Assembly (NCBI RefSeq): GCF_003173055.1 | Contig: NZ_QGLF01000001.1 | Coordinates: 1,061,085-1,125,084, forward strand | Origin: Zavarzinia compransoris | GTDB lineage: Bacteria > Pseudomonadota > Alphaproteobacteria > Zavarziniales > Zavarziniaceae | Direction of reading: 5' to 3' | DNA: 64,000 bases | Shown here: in pieces, positions 8,367-18,044 of the stretch | Numbering within the stretch: position 1 is the stretch's first letter | Layout: the number at the start of each line of letters is the position of its first letter | Position numbers and translations under genes: made by a program | Notes under the pieces: generated by a model | Database searches by the model: none | Told to the model about the DNA's origin: nothing | The model's input: the letters and a program-made list of their open reading frames with translations, nothing else

Positions 8367-9386
8367 ATGCGCAGCATTTCCCTTGGCCTCGTCAGCGCCG
8401 CCGCGATCCTGGTCGCCGGCACTGCCGCGCACGCCGACCGCGTCGGCCCGTACCTGAGCGCTTTCGGCGGCTATGTGATCCAGCCGGAACTGGATTTCAA
8501 CTCGCCGAACACCAAGCGCCAGCTCGAAACCGACAATGGCTGGGCCGCGGGCGTCGGCTTCGGCTATGACTTCGGCGGTCCCCGCGTCGAAGCCGAAGTG
8601 ACCTATCGCGACAACGACGCCGACAAGGTCGGCGCCACCCGCTACAAGGGCGATCTGGCCTCGCTGGCCCTGATGCTGAATGCCCTGTACGACTTCGAGA
8701 ATTCGTCGCGCTTCACCCCCTACGTCGGCGTCGGCATCGGCGCGGCCTGGGTCTACGCCAATGCCGTGAAGCCGGCCGCCAGCGTCTTCTCGACCAACGA
8801 CGACGACGTGGTCTTCGCCTATCAGGGCATCGCGGGCGTGAAGGTGGCGATCACCACCGGCCTGTCGCTGTTCGTCGACTACCGCTACTTCGCCACCCTG
8901 GACCCGGAATTCACCAGCCGCGGCTTCGGCGGCAAGGTTGACGGCGAATATGCGTCGCACAACATCTTCGCCGGCCTGACCTACAACTTCGGCACCGGTG
9001 CCGTCCCGGCTCCGGCCCCGGCGCCCGCTCCGGCTCCGGCCCCGGCGGCGGAAGTGGCTCGTTCCTACATCGTCTTCTTCGACTGGGATTCGACCGCGAT
9101 CACCCCGGAAGCCAACGCCATCATCCAGGACGCGGCCAATGCCGCTGCCTCGCTGGGCGTCGCCCGTATCGAACTGACCGGTCACGCCGACCGTTCGGGC
9201 TCGCCGCTGTACAACCAGCGCCTGTCGGTCCGCCGCGCCGAAGCGGTCAAGGCCGTCCTGGTCAACCTGGGCGTCTCGTCCGGCAACATCGTCACCATCG
9301 GCAAGGGCGAAAGCGCCCCGCTGGTCCCGACCCCCGACGGTGTCCGCGAGCCGCAGAACCGCCGCGTCGAGATCGTCCTGCAGTAA
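8367..9386 (+). CDS. OmpA family outer-membrane protein (second tandem copy)
   Basis: 339 residues with the same plan as the upstream paralogue: signal peptide (cleavage near AAHA), beta-barrel, a PAPAPAPAPAPA linker and an OmpA C-terminal domain (LTGHADRSGSPLYNQRLSVRRA). Barrel identity to the first copy is moderate, but the last ~110 residues are almost the same. Codon use is G/C-rich throughout. A ribosome site GGAGAACACA precedes ATG 8367. A strong intrinsic terminator follows 25 bp after the stop. Confidence 0.95.
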   Translation: MRSISLGLVSAAAILVAGTAAHADRVGPYLSAFGGYVIQPELDFNSPNTKRQLETDNGWAAGVGFGYDFGGPRVEAEVTYRDNDADKVGATRYKGDLASLALMLNALYDFENSSRFTPYVGVGIGAAWVYANAVKPAASVFSTNDDDVVFAYQGIAGVKVAITTGLSLFVDYRYFATLDPEFTSRGFGGKVDGEYASHNIFAGLTYNFGTGAVPAPAPAPAPAPAPAAEVARSYIVFFDWDSTAITPEANAIIQDAANAAASLGVARIELTGHADRSGSPLYNQRLSVRRAEAVKAVLVNLGVSSGNIVTIGKGESAPLVPTPDGVREPQNRRVEIVLQ

Positions 9387-9410
9387 TCTGCCGGACTGTC
9401 ACAGGGAATT

Positions 9411-9437
9411 GGGCGCCGGGTTTCCGGCGCCCTTTTT
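9411..9437 (+). terminator. Intrinsic terminator of the ompA-like genes
   Basis: A 9-bp perfect stem GGGCGCCGG/CCGGCGCCC with a GTTT loop is followed by TTTTTCTTT, 24 bp after the second OmpA stop codon. Confidence 0.92.
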
Positions 9438-9441
9438 CTTT

Positions 9442-9547
9442 GCCGCCTCCCCCTCACCCCAGCCCTCTCCCCCAAGGGGGCGAGGGAGAATGCGACATCG
9501 ACTCCCTCGCCCCTCCGGGGAGAGGGCTGGGGTGAGGGGGAGGCGGC
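9442..9547. repeat. Large inverted repeat (31-bp perfect arms), REP-like element
   Basis: Arms at 9442-9472 and 9517-9547 are exact reverse complements over 31 bp (CCCCTCACCCCAGCCCTCTCC core). Inside them a second 10-bp inverted pair lies at 9479-9488 and 9502-9511. The element sits between two converging transcription units just beyond a terminator. The CCCTCACCCCAGCCCTCTCC core is a motif I know as a dispersed intergenic repeat of many proteobacterial genomes. No reading frame is preserved. Confidence 0.85.
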
Positions 9548-9558
9548 GAAGCCAATAA

Positions 9559-9589
9559 AAAAGGCGCGGCCTTGCGGTCCGCGCCTTTT
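9559..9589. terminator. Bidirectional intrinsic terminator
   Basis: Arms AAAAGGCGCGG (9559-9569) and CCGCGCCTTTT (9579-9589) form an 11-bp stem. T-runs exist on both strands; on the minus strand the hairpin is followed by TTTTTTATTGG, fitting termination of the 9606-10334 gene. Confidence 0.85.
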
Positions 9590-9605
9590 GTGCGAGGGGA
9601 AGAGT

Positions 9606-10334
9606 TCAGGCCTTGCAGGCCGTGGTCAACGAGGTGCGGACGATCACCGGCGCCTGGCTGGAGAAAGTGGCGATTTCCTTCGGCTTCACCGCATTCACCT
9701 GATCGAGGAGATCGGCGACCTGCTTGCAATAGCTGGGCGTGCGCTGGCTGCGCTGGGAAATCTCGTTGGCGAGCGCGGTCACATAGATGTCGAACTGCTT
9801 CATGTGCGAGCCGCCGTATTCGCGCTTGAACAGCACCTGAAGCGTCTTGGTCTGGGCGACCATCTCGTCCGAGAACTTGCGGACGAAGGAATTATATTTG
9901 TCGGCGATCTTCAGGTCCGCATCCTTGTGGCAGCGGAGCGCGGCGACCATCAGTTCCGTCTGCAGGCGGCGAACGTCGTCAGCGGCAAGTTCCGCCGGCT
10001 TGCGGCAGCCCTTGGGCGCGACCGTATCGGCCTGGATCTGGGTGCCCGGGCCGATGCGCGGGGCGCCGGGGGCGACCGGAACCGCCGGCAGGGCCGGACG
10101 GGGCGCCGCGATGGTGGCACCGGCGGCGGCGGTCGGCTTGCGGCTGGGCATGGGCGGGCCGCCGGGCATCACCGGGCCGGTCACCAGCGGCTCGGCGGCG
10201 GCGACCGCCACCGGTTCCGGCTGGGGCCCGGCGGCCGGGGCGGTGGCCGCCTGTTCCGGTTTGCCGAACATCGAGCAAGCCTGAAGGCCGAGCGCCACGG
10301 TCAATGCCACGAGGGCAACGCGGGTCGACGACAT
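9606..10334 (-). CDS. Putative lipoprotein, conserved cysteines
   Basis: 242 residues with a lipoprotein signal (VALVALTVALGLQAC, Cys20). A disordered Pro/Ala/Val-rich stretch follows (about 25-105), then a helical domain (about 110-242) with four cysteines: PKGCRK, ALRCHKD, SYCKQ and TACKA near the C-terminus. The arrangement suggests two disulfides in a small periplasmic helical bundle. No named family recognised. It is monocistronic, with a bidirectional terminator just downstream and a long empty region upstream. Confidence 0.75.
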   Translation of the reverse strand: MSSTRVALVALTVALGLQACSMFGKPEQAATAPAAGPQPEPVAVAAAEPLVTGPVMPGGPPMPSRKPTAAAGATIAAPRPALPAVPVAPGAPRIGPGTQIQADTVAPKGCRKPAELAADDVRRLQTELMVAALRCHKDADLKIADKYNSFVRKFSDEMVAQTKTLQVLFKREYGGSHMKQFDIYVTALANEISQRSQRTPSYCKQVADLLDQVNAVKPKEIATFSSQAPVIVRTSLTTACKA

Positions 10335-10675
10335 AGGAAGTCCCCTGCTACAGACGAATCAGTATGAAACAACAGATACACCAGCGTGGAGTCCGCTGGC
10401 CAGAAAAAGCGCCCGCTTTCTCCCCCTTCCCGCCGCATTGCCCTGAAAACGGCCCTATCTTTGCCGCCCCCGCCCTATTTGCGGCGGCGGCGCCACGCCG
10501 CCGCCCGCACCTGTCGACATGCCGGCCGGGACCGCGGAAACTCGATCGCGCCGGGGGGCCATGCCCGCACCGGCAACCGATCTTCGCCAAAAGTAGGGGA
10601 GGCAATTTGCCGCGCCGCTTTCTAGAGTGAAGACAAAGCACGGCAGCCAATGCCGGCAGAGAGAGGGAACGCACC
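10335..10675. other. Gene-poor divergent intergenic region
   Basis: About 340 bp between a leftward lipoprotein gene and the rightward TRAP operon. Short open frames exist on both strands but lack ribosome sites and coding character. It must contain both promoters. I could not pick a convincing -35/-10 pair. AGAGAGGGAACGCACC just before 10676 is the ribosome site of the TRAP small permease. Confidence 0.6.
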
Positions 10676-11239
10676 ATGGTCATCGCCGTCGCCCGTTTCG
10701 TCGACCGGTTGAACGAACTGATCGGCAAGGCGACCGCCTGGGCGATCGTTGCCGCCATCCTGGTTTCCGCGATCAACGCGATCGTGCGCAAGGTGCTGGG
10801 CACCTCGTCGAATGCCTGGCTGGAACTGCAATGGTATCTGTTCGGCGCGACCTTCATGCTGGGTTCGGCCTGGGCATTGCGGGCCAATGAACACATCAGG
10901 ATCGACATCGTCTCGAACCGCCTGTCCAAGCGGGCGCGCGACTGGATCGACGTCTTCGGCCACGTCTTCTTCCTCATCCCCTTCGCCGCCCTGATGGCGT
11001 GGCTGTCGGTTCCCTATTTCCAGCTGTCCTTCGCCTCGGGCGAAGTGTCGAGCAGCGCCGGCGGCCTGATCATCTGGCCGGCCAAGGCGCTGATCGCCCT
11101 CGGCTTCATCCTCCTGCTCCTGCAGGCGCTGAGCGAACTGGCGAAACGCCTGGCGATCATCGCCGGCGCGCTCGAGGACGAGGGCAGCCCGGGCGGCCAT
11201 GGCGCACCGCCGGCAGCCCCCCCGGCCGCCGACCGCTGA
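10676..11239 (+). CDS. TRAP transporter small permease (DctQ family)
   Basis: 187 residues with four predicted membrane helices (about 20-40, 55-75, 95-115, 135-160) and the family motif ELQWYLFGATFMLGSAWALRANEHIRID. It is the small membrane subunit that joins the large permease in a sodium-driven, binding-protein-dependent importer. The C-terminal ~25 residues are a Pro/Ala-rich cytoplasmic tail. It is the first gene of a three-gene operon; a 36-bp gap separates it from the large permease. Confidence 0.94.
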   Translation: MVIAVARFVDRLNELIGKATAWAIVAAILVSAINAIVRKVLGTSSNAWLELQWYLFGATFMLGSAWALRANEHIRIDIVSNRLSKRARDWIDVFGHVFFLIPFAALMAWLSVPYFQLSFASGEVSSSAGGLIIWPAKALIALGFILLLLQALSELAKRLAIIAGALEDEGSPGGHGAPPAAPPAADR

Positions 11240-11275
11240 TCATCCCCCAGCCCTTCCCGACGGAAACGGTCCGCC

Positions 11276-13159
11276 ATGGTCCATCTCATCGCCCAGAACC
11301 TGGCGCCCATCATGTTTGCGGCGCTGATCCTGTTCCTGCTGCTCGGCTATCCGGTCGCCTTCGCGCTGGCCGCCAACGGCCTCGTCTTCTTCGCCCTGGC
11401 GGTGGAACTGGCGCCCTTCGCCCCCGAGAGCATCACCCTGTCCTGGCCCCTGCTCCAGGCCCTGCCGGACCGGGTGCTCGGCACCATGTCGAACGAGGTG
11501 CTGCTGGCCATTCCCTTCTTCACCTTCATGGGCCTGATCCTGGAACGATCCGGCATGGCCGAGGATTTGCTCGACACCATCGGGCAATTGTTCGGCACCA
11601 TCCGCGGCGGGCTCGGCTATGCGGTGATCTTCGTCGGCGCCCTGCTGGCCGCGACCACCGGCGTCGTCGCCGCCTCGGTCATTTCCATGGGGCTGATCTC
11701 CCTGCCGATCATGCTGCGCTACGGCTATGACCGGCGGGTCGCCTCCGGGGTCATCGCCGCCTCGGGCACCCTGGCGCAGATCATTCCGCCCTCCCTGGTC
11801 CTGATCGTCATGGCCGACCAATTGGGCCGCTCGGTCGGCGACATGTACGAGGGCGCCTTCCTGCCCGGCATCCTGCTGGCCGGCGCCTATGCGCTTTATA
11901 TCTTCGTCGTCGGCCTGTTCTCGCCGAAGGCGGCGCCGGGCCTGCCGGTCGACGCCATCGGCCATAAGGAGCCGGGCGGCCAGCGCGGCGTCTGGCAGCT
12001 CAGCGTCATGGTGCTCTTCTCCGCCGTCGTCGCCTGGTGGGTGATGTCGCAGACCGGGATCAGGGCCGGGGCGGATTTCGTCATCCTGACCATCTGCATC
12101 GCCACCGTGATCGCCCTGATCTGCGCCCTGATGAACCGCTATCTCGGGGCCCGGCACCTGGGCCTGAATGCCGCCGTCACCCTGGGCGCGGTCGGCCTCT
12201 ATGCTTACTTCCGGCAGGACGGCCATGTCACCGCAAGCCTGCTGATGGAGATGGTCGCCGCGGGCGCGGTCTACGGCTTCGTCGCCGGCTGCGCCGAACG
12301 GTTCCTGGGCCTCCGCCTCGTCTCGGCCATGGCGCAGCAGGTGACCTTCGTCATGGTGCCGCCACTGCTGCTGATCTTCCTCGTGCTCGGGACCATCTTC
12401 ATCGGCGTCGCCACCCCCACCGAGGGCGGGGCCATGGGCGCGCTCGGCGCCGTCATCCTGGCCGCCGGCAAGCGCGCCGCCGACCGCATGCCCAGCCGCT
12501 TCAACCGCGAGATCCTGGTCCAGGCGACCTATGCGACGGCCCGGCTGTCGGCCTTCGTCCTGTTCATCCTGATCGGGGCCCGGGTGTTCTCCCTCACCTT
12601 CTACGGCGTCAACGGCCATCTCTGGGTCGAGCACCTGATGACCGCGCTGCCCGGCGGCGAGGTCGGCTTCCTGATCCTGGTCAATGTCCTCGTCTTCTTC
12701 CTCGCCTTCTTCCTCGATTATTTCGAACTCGCCTTCATCGTCATTCCCCTGCTGGCCCCGGTCGCCAATGCCATGGGCATCGACCTGGTCTGGTTCGGGG
12801 TGATGCTGGCGGTCAACATGCAGACGTCCTTCATGCACCCGCCCTTCGGCTTCGCCCTGTTCTTCCTGCGCTCGGTCGCGCCGAAGACGGCCTACCGGGA
12901 CCGTGTGACCGGACGGGTGATGGAACCGGTGACGTCCGGCCAGATCTATTGGGGCGCGGTTCCCTTCGTGCTGATCCAATTGGCCATGGTGGCGGTGGTG
13001 ATCGCCTTCCCCGGGCTCGTCACCCATTACAAGGCGGGCGCGGTGCAGATCGACCCCGCCGCCGTGCAAGGCACCTTCGATCAGCTGCAGATGCCGCTGG
13101 GCGAGGATGAAAACCTGGATCTGCCCGGGCTGCAGGGCCTGGGCGGCAACAACAACTGA
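11276..13159 (+). CDS. TRAP transporter large permease (DctM family), extended form
   Basis: 627 residues, much longer than the ~430 typical of DctM. N-terminal and C-terminal halves match the family (LLLGYPVAFALAANG; SNEVLLAIPFFTFMGLILERSGMAEDLL; PSLVLIVMADQLGRSVGDMYEGAFLPG; ATPTEGGAMGALGA). Between about residues 220 and 350 an extra block with additional membrane helices is inserted. It carries the sodium-coupled transport path. Extended large permeases are known with TakP-type binding proteins, which fits the next gene, 21 bp downstream. Confidence 0.93.
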   Translation: MVHLIAQNLAPIMFAALILFLLLGYPVAFALAANGLVFFALAVELAPFAPESITLSWPLLQALPDRVLGTMSNEVLLAIPFFTFMGLILERSGMAEDLLDTIGQLFGTIRGGLGYAVIFVGALLAATTGVVAASVISMGLISLPIMLRYGYDRRVASGVIAASGTLAQIIPPSLVLIVMADQLGRSVGDMYEGAFLPGILLAGAYALYIFVVGLFSPKAAPGLPVDAIGHKEPGGQRGVWQLSVMVLFSAVVAWWVMSQTGIRAGADFVILTICIATVIALICALMNRYLGARHLGLNAAVTLGAVGLYAYFRQDGHVTASLLMEMVAAGAVYGFVAGCAERFLGLRLVSAMAQQVTFVMVPPLLLIFLVLGTIFIGVATPTEGGAMGALGAVILAAGKRAADRMPSRFNREILVQATYATARLSAFVLFILIGARVFSLTFYGVNGHLWVEHLMTALPGGEVGFLILVNVLVFFLAFFLDYFELAFIVIPLLAPVANAMGIDLVWFGVMLAVNMQTSFMHPPFGFALFFLRSVAPKTAYRDRVTGRVMEPVTSGQIYWGAVPFVLIQLAMVAVVIAFPGLVTHYKAGAVQIDPAAVQGTFDQLQMPLGEDENLDLPGLQGLGGNNN

Positions 13160-14269
<1,110 letters not shown>

Positions 14270-14280
14270 TCCCGGCAAAC

Positions 14281-14302
14281 GGCCCCGCCCCGGGGCGGGG
14301 CC
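14281..14302 (+). terminator. GC-rich palindrome after the TRAP operon
   Basis: GGCCCCGCCCC followed by its exact complement GGGGCGGGGCC lies 11 bp after the binding-protein stop. There is only a short weak T tract (CTCTTTC), so it may be a terminator or an mRNA-stabilising hairpin. Confidence 0.65.
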
Positions 14303-14440
14303 GCCCCTCTTTCGCCCCCGGAATGGTTAACTCGGCCGGAGCCGCCTTGTCGTCCCTCCCGGAGGCCCGCCATAATCACGGCCATGGCGGGCCTGCGCCC
14401 CGCCCGTAGCGTGACCGCCGCTTTCGATCCGGGGGAGAAG

Positions 14441-15283
14441 ATGCGTCCGGCGATTTGTGTCTTCCTGATCGCCCTGACGGCGGCCCCCGTTCCTGCCGCC
14501 CCCGGTCTTGCCGCCGAGGTTTCGACCCCGACGGCGGCCCGCGGCACCGCCAGCGGTATCCTGGGCACCCTGCGGCTCACCGAATCCCTTGCAGCCCTCC
14601 ACAACGAGAGCAGCGACCCGGTCTCGCCCATCAACTATATCCGGGTGGTGCTGGACGACCGGGCGATCAAGCCCTGGCAAGCCGGGGCCTATCCCTCGCT
14701 GGCGACACTGCGCGACGATGCGATCAAGGGAAAAGACCCGGTGGTCATGCTCGAAGTCGACGTCGAGAACACGGAAGAAGTCTTCCTGTCCGCCTTCATC
14801 TATGGCCCCGACCAGAAGATCTATACGATCGACAACACCCTCGAACTGGAAACCCTGTCGATCGACAACGGCCGCATCAGCGGCAGTTTCGAGGGCGACC
14901 ACGGCACCATCAGTTTCGATGCCCCGATCAACCGTTTCCCCATCACCTCGAAGCAGAGCGGGTCCAAGGCCCGCGCCAGCGAGCCGTTCAAGATCTTCGC
15001 CAGCTTTCTGCACGCGCTGGCCGACGGCGACCGGGACAAGGCGGCGGCCCTGGTCTCGCCCCTGGCCATGCCGGCGCTCCGCCGCCTGGTCGAGCCGGGC
15101 GAGGACATGGGCGGCGCCGCCGCCGCGCTCGACCTGATCAAGCCCCTGGTCAGCGAAGTCTATTACCACGGCGACCGTGCCGTGATCGTCCACCGCGACC
15201 CGAAGAACGAATTGGAAGTGGTCGAGGAGATCGCCTTCTCCCTGGTGAGATCGGGCGGCCGCTGGCTGCTGGACGACCGCTGA
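14441..15283 (+). CDS. Secreted hypothetical protein
   Basis: 280 residues from ATG 14441, which follows GGGGGAGAAG and opens a signal peptide (PAICVFLIALTAAPVPAAPGLAAEV). The mature part is a beta-rich region to about residue 180, then a helix-plus-beta C-terminal region (SFLHALADGDRDKAAALVSPLAMPALRRLV...VSEVYYHGDRAVIVHRDPKNELEVVEEIAFSLVRSGGRWLLDD). The latter reads like a SnoaL/NTF2-like accessory domain as found at the end of many exported proteins. Function unknown. It stands between the TRAP and ABC operons. Confidence 0.75.
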   Translation: MRPAICVFLIALTAAPVPAAPGLAAEVSTPTAARGTASGILGTLRLTESLAALHNESSDPVSPINYIRVVLDDRAIKPWQAGAYPSLATLRDDAIKGKDPVVMLEVDVENTEEVFLSAFIYGPDQKIYTIDNTLELETLSIDNGRISGSFEGDHGTISFDAPINRFPITSKQSGSKARASEPFKIFASFLHALADGDRDKAAALVSPLAMPALRRLVEPGEDMGGAAAALDLIKPLVSEVYYHGDRAVIVHRDPKNELEVVEEIAFSLVRSGGRWLLDDR

Positions 15284-15410
15284 TCGCCCATGTTTTCCGA
15301 TCGATTGTCTCGAAAAGCCAAAAAACATTATTGCCGCGGGTAACGGTTGTCATGGTGCACTGCCGTATGCTGCACTGCTGTGACAGGGGTTTGGCAGGGG
15401 ATCGGGCGGC

Positions 15411-16967
15411 ATGGAGCCAGGGATCGAGGCTTTGAAGGAACATCCGCGCCTGGAACTGCGCGGCATCACCAAGTCTTTCCCAGGCGTCAAGGCCAACAGC
15501 GACGTGACCTTCACCGTCGCGCCCGGCGAGATCCACGCCCTGCTCGGCGAGAACGGCGCCGGCAAGAGCACGCTGGTCAAGCAGATCTACGGCATCCTGA
15601 AACCCGACAGCGGCGAGATCCTGTGGGACGGCCGCGAGGTCGACATCCCCAATCCCCATGCCGCCCGCCGCCTCGGCATCGGCATGGTGTTCCAGCATTT
15701 CTCGCTGTTCGAGGCGATGACCGTGCTCGAGAACGTCGCTCTCGGCATGGACGATCCGGGCCGCGACCGGACGGCGCTGGCGAGGCGGATCCGCGAGATT
15801 TCGGAATCCTACGGCCTGCCGCTCGATCCGGCGCGGGAGGTGCACACGCTTTCGGTCGGCGAGCGCCAGCGCATCGAGATCGTGCGCTGCCTGCTGCAAT
15901 CGCCGCGCCTTCTGGTGATGGACGAGCCGACCTCGGTGCTCACCCCCCAGGAAGTGGGCAGGCTGTTCGAGACCCTGCGCAAGCTGAAGTCCGAGGGCTG
16001 CTCGATCCTTTACATCAGCCACAAGCTGAACGAGATCAAGGAATTGTGCGACGCCGCCACGATCCTGCGCGGCGGCAAGGTGGTCGCGGCCTGCGATCCC
16101 CGGGCGGAAACCGCGCGCAGCATGGCGCAATTGATGATCGGCGCCGAATTCCGCAGCGTCGCCCGGCGCGAGGGCGGCGACAGGGCGGGCCCGGTCCGCC
16201 TGACCTTGAAGGCCCTGTCCATGGCCCCCGAAATGGCCCACGGCGTGCCCCTGAAGGCGATCGACCTGGAGCTTCGCGGCGGCGAGATCCTGGGCATCGC
16301 CGGGGTCGCCGGCAACGGCCAGGGCGACCTTCTCGCCGCGATCGCGGGCGAACGCAGGGCGGCCGCGGCCGAAACCGTGATCATCGACGGCAAGCCGGTC
16401 GGCCGTCTCGGCCCTGCCGGCCGGCGCAAGCTCGGGCTCTGTACCGTGCCGGAGGAACGGAACGGCCATGGTGCCGTGCCCGACATGTCGCTGACCGACA
16501 ATGCCATGCTGTCCGCCCACAAGCGCATGGGCTTCCTGAAGGGCGGCTTCCTCGACAAGGGCAAGGCCCGGGGCTTCGCCGCCGACGTCATCAAGCGCTT
16601 CGACGTCCGCACCCCCGGCACGGAAACGGCGGCCGGCAGTCTTTCCGGCGGCAATCTGCAGAAATTCATCGTCGGGCGCGAGATCCTGCAAAAGCCCGAG
16701 ATCCTGGTGGTGGCCCAGCCCACCTGGGGCGTCGATGCCGCCGCCGCCGCCACGATCCAGCAGGCGCTGGTCGACCTCGCCGCGACCGGCAGCGCGATCC
16801 TGGTGATTTCGCAGGACCTCGACGAATTGCTGACCCTGTCCGACCGGATCGCGGTGATCAATGCCGGACAACTGTCGGCGGCCATGCCGGCAGCGACCGT
16901 CTCCGTCGAGGAAATAGGCCTTCTGATGGGCGGCATTCACGGCGCCCCCGAAAAGGGAGCGGCGTGA
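15411..16967 (+). CDS. Nucleoside/simple-sugar ABC importer, ATP-binding protein (two nucleotide-binding domains)
   Basis: 518 residues with two ABC domains, as in RbsA-type ATPases. Domain 1 has Walker A GENGAGKS (about residue 46), signature LSVGERQRIEI and Walker B LLVMDEPTS. Domain 2 is degenerate, with GVAGNGQGD at the Walker A position, signature SLSGGNLQKFIV and AQPTWGVD at Walker B. This is typical of the BMP-dependent purine-nucleoside importers. It begins an operon: the stop is one base before the first permease start. The short upstream gap (15284-15410) should hold the promoter. Confidence 0.94.
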   Translation: MEPGIEALKEHPRLELRGITKSFPGVKANSDVTFTVAPGEIHALLGENGAGKSTLVKQIYGILKPDSGEILWDGREVDIPNPHAARRLGIGMVFQHFSLFEAMTVLENVALGMDDPGRDRTALARRIREISESYGLPLDPAREVHTLSVGERQRIEIVRCLLQSPRLLVMDEPTSVLTPQEVGRLFETLRKLKSEGCSILYISHKLNEIKELCDAATILRGGKVVAACDPRAETARSMAQLMIGAEFRSVARREGGDRAGPVRLTLKALSMAPEMAHGVPLKAIDLELRGGEILGIAGVAGNGQGDLLAAIAGERRAAAAETVIIDGKPVGRLGPAGRRKLGLCTVPEERNGHGAVPDMSLTDNAMLSAHKRMGFLKGGFLDKGKARGFAADVIKRFDVRTPGTETAAGSLSGGNLQKFIVGREILQKPEILVVAQPTWGVDAAAAATIQQALVDLAATGSAILVISQDLDELLTLSDRIAVINAGQLSAAMPAATVSVEEIGLLMGGIHGAPEKGAA

Positions 16968-16968
16968 C

Positions 16969-18042
16969 ATGGCCCTGAAAATCGAAGCGCGCCGCCAGAT
17001 CTCGACGCGCATGCTCTATCTGACGCCCTTCATCGCCGTCGCCGCCACCGTGGTCGCCGGCTTCTTCCTGTTCCTGATCCTGGGCGCCGATCCCTTTCTC
17101 TCGCTCTATTATTTCTTCGTCTCGCCCCTCGAGACCAAATACGGCATTTCCGAGCTTTGCGTGAAGGCCGCCCCCCTGATCATGATCGCCATCGGCCTCG
17201 CCCTCGGCTATCGCGCCAATATCTGGAACATCGGCGCCGAGGGGCAATTGACCATGGGGGCCGTCTGCGGCGGTGCCGTCGCCCTCGCCTTCTGGGACGA
17301 GAGCGGGATCTACGTCCTGCCCCTGATGGCGCTGGCGGGGCTTGCCGGCGGCGCCCTCTATGCCGCCATCCCGGCCTTCCTGAAGACCCGCTTCAACGTG
17401 AACGAGATCCTGACCAGCCTGATGCTGACCTATGTCGCCACGCTGTTCCTGGCCGTTCTCGTCTTCGGGCCGCTAAAGGATCCCATGGGGTTCAACTTCC
17501 CGCAGTCGCGCATGTTCACGGACAGCGCGACCCTGCCCATCATCTGGTCGGAAACCCGGCTCCATCTCGGCTTTGTGATCGCGGTCGCGGTCGCGGTCGG
17601 GGGCTGGGTGCTGCTTACGCGCTCGATCGTCGGCTTCCAGATCCGCACCCTCGGCTCGGCGCCCGCCGCTGCCCGCTATGCCGGCTTCGACCGCACCCGG
17701 CTCACCTGGTTCTGCCTGATGCTGACCGGCGGCCTGGCCGGCATGGCCGGAACCTTCGAGGTTTCGGGACCGATCGGGCAGCTGGTGCCCAATATCTCGC
17801 CCGGCTACGGCTTCACGGCGATCATCGTCGCCTTTCTCGGCCGGCTGCATCCGCTCGGCATCATCGCCTCGGGGCTTTTGATGGCGCTGTCCTACATGGG
17901 CGGCGAGAATGCCCAGATCAACCAGGGCCTGCCCCAGGCGGTGACCGGGGTGTTCCAGGGCCTGCTGCTGTTCTTCCTGCTCGCCTCCGACTTCCTGGTG
18001 CGCTACCGGGTGCGGATGGTCAAGCCGGTGCTGGAGGGCTGA
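16969..18042 (+). CDS. Nucleoside/simple-sugar ABC importer permease 1
   Basis: 357 residues, about ten membrane helices, BPD_transp_2 family (RbsC-like). Recognisable elements are GYRANIWNIGAEGQLTMGA, NEILTSLMLTYVA and the SAPAAARYAGF coupling segment. This is the larger of the two permeases of a BMP-type nucleoside importer. It follows the ATPase gene with one intervening base and is followed two bases after its stop by the second permease, so the three are almost certainly co-translated. Confidence 0.94.
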   Translation: MALKIEARRQISTRMLYLTPFIAVAATVVAGFFLFLILGADPFLSLYYFFVSPLETKYGISELCVKAAPLIMIAIGLALGYRANIWNIGAEGQLTMGAVCGGAVALAFWDESGIYVLPLMALAGLAGGALYAAIPAFLKTRFNVNEILTSLMLTYVATLFLAVLVFGPLKDPMGFNFPQSRMFTDSATLPIIWSETRLHLGFVIAVAVAVGGWVLLTRSIVGFQIRTLGSAPAAARYAGFDRTRLTWFCLMLTGGLAGMAGTFEVSGPIGQLVPNISPGYGFTAIIVAFLGRLHPLGIIASGLLMALSYMGGENAQINQGLPQAVTGVFQGLLLFFLLASDFLVRYRVRMVKPVLEG

Positions 18043-18044
18043 CC

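Noticed and set aside
10364-10630. Small plus-strand frames of about 80-90 codons
   Set aside because: No ribosome site, skewed Pro/Arg content and location in a promoter-bearing gap.
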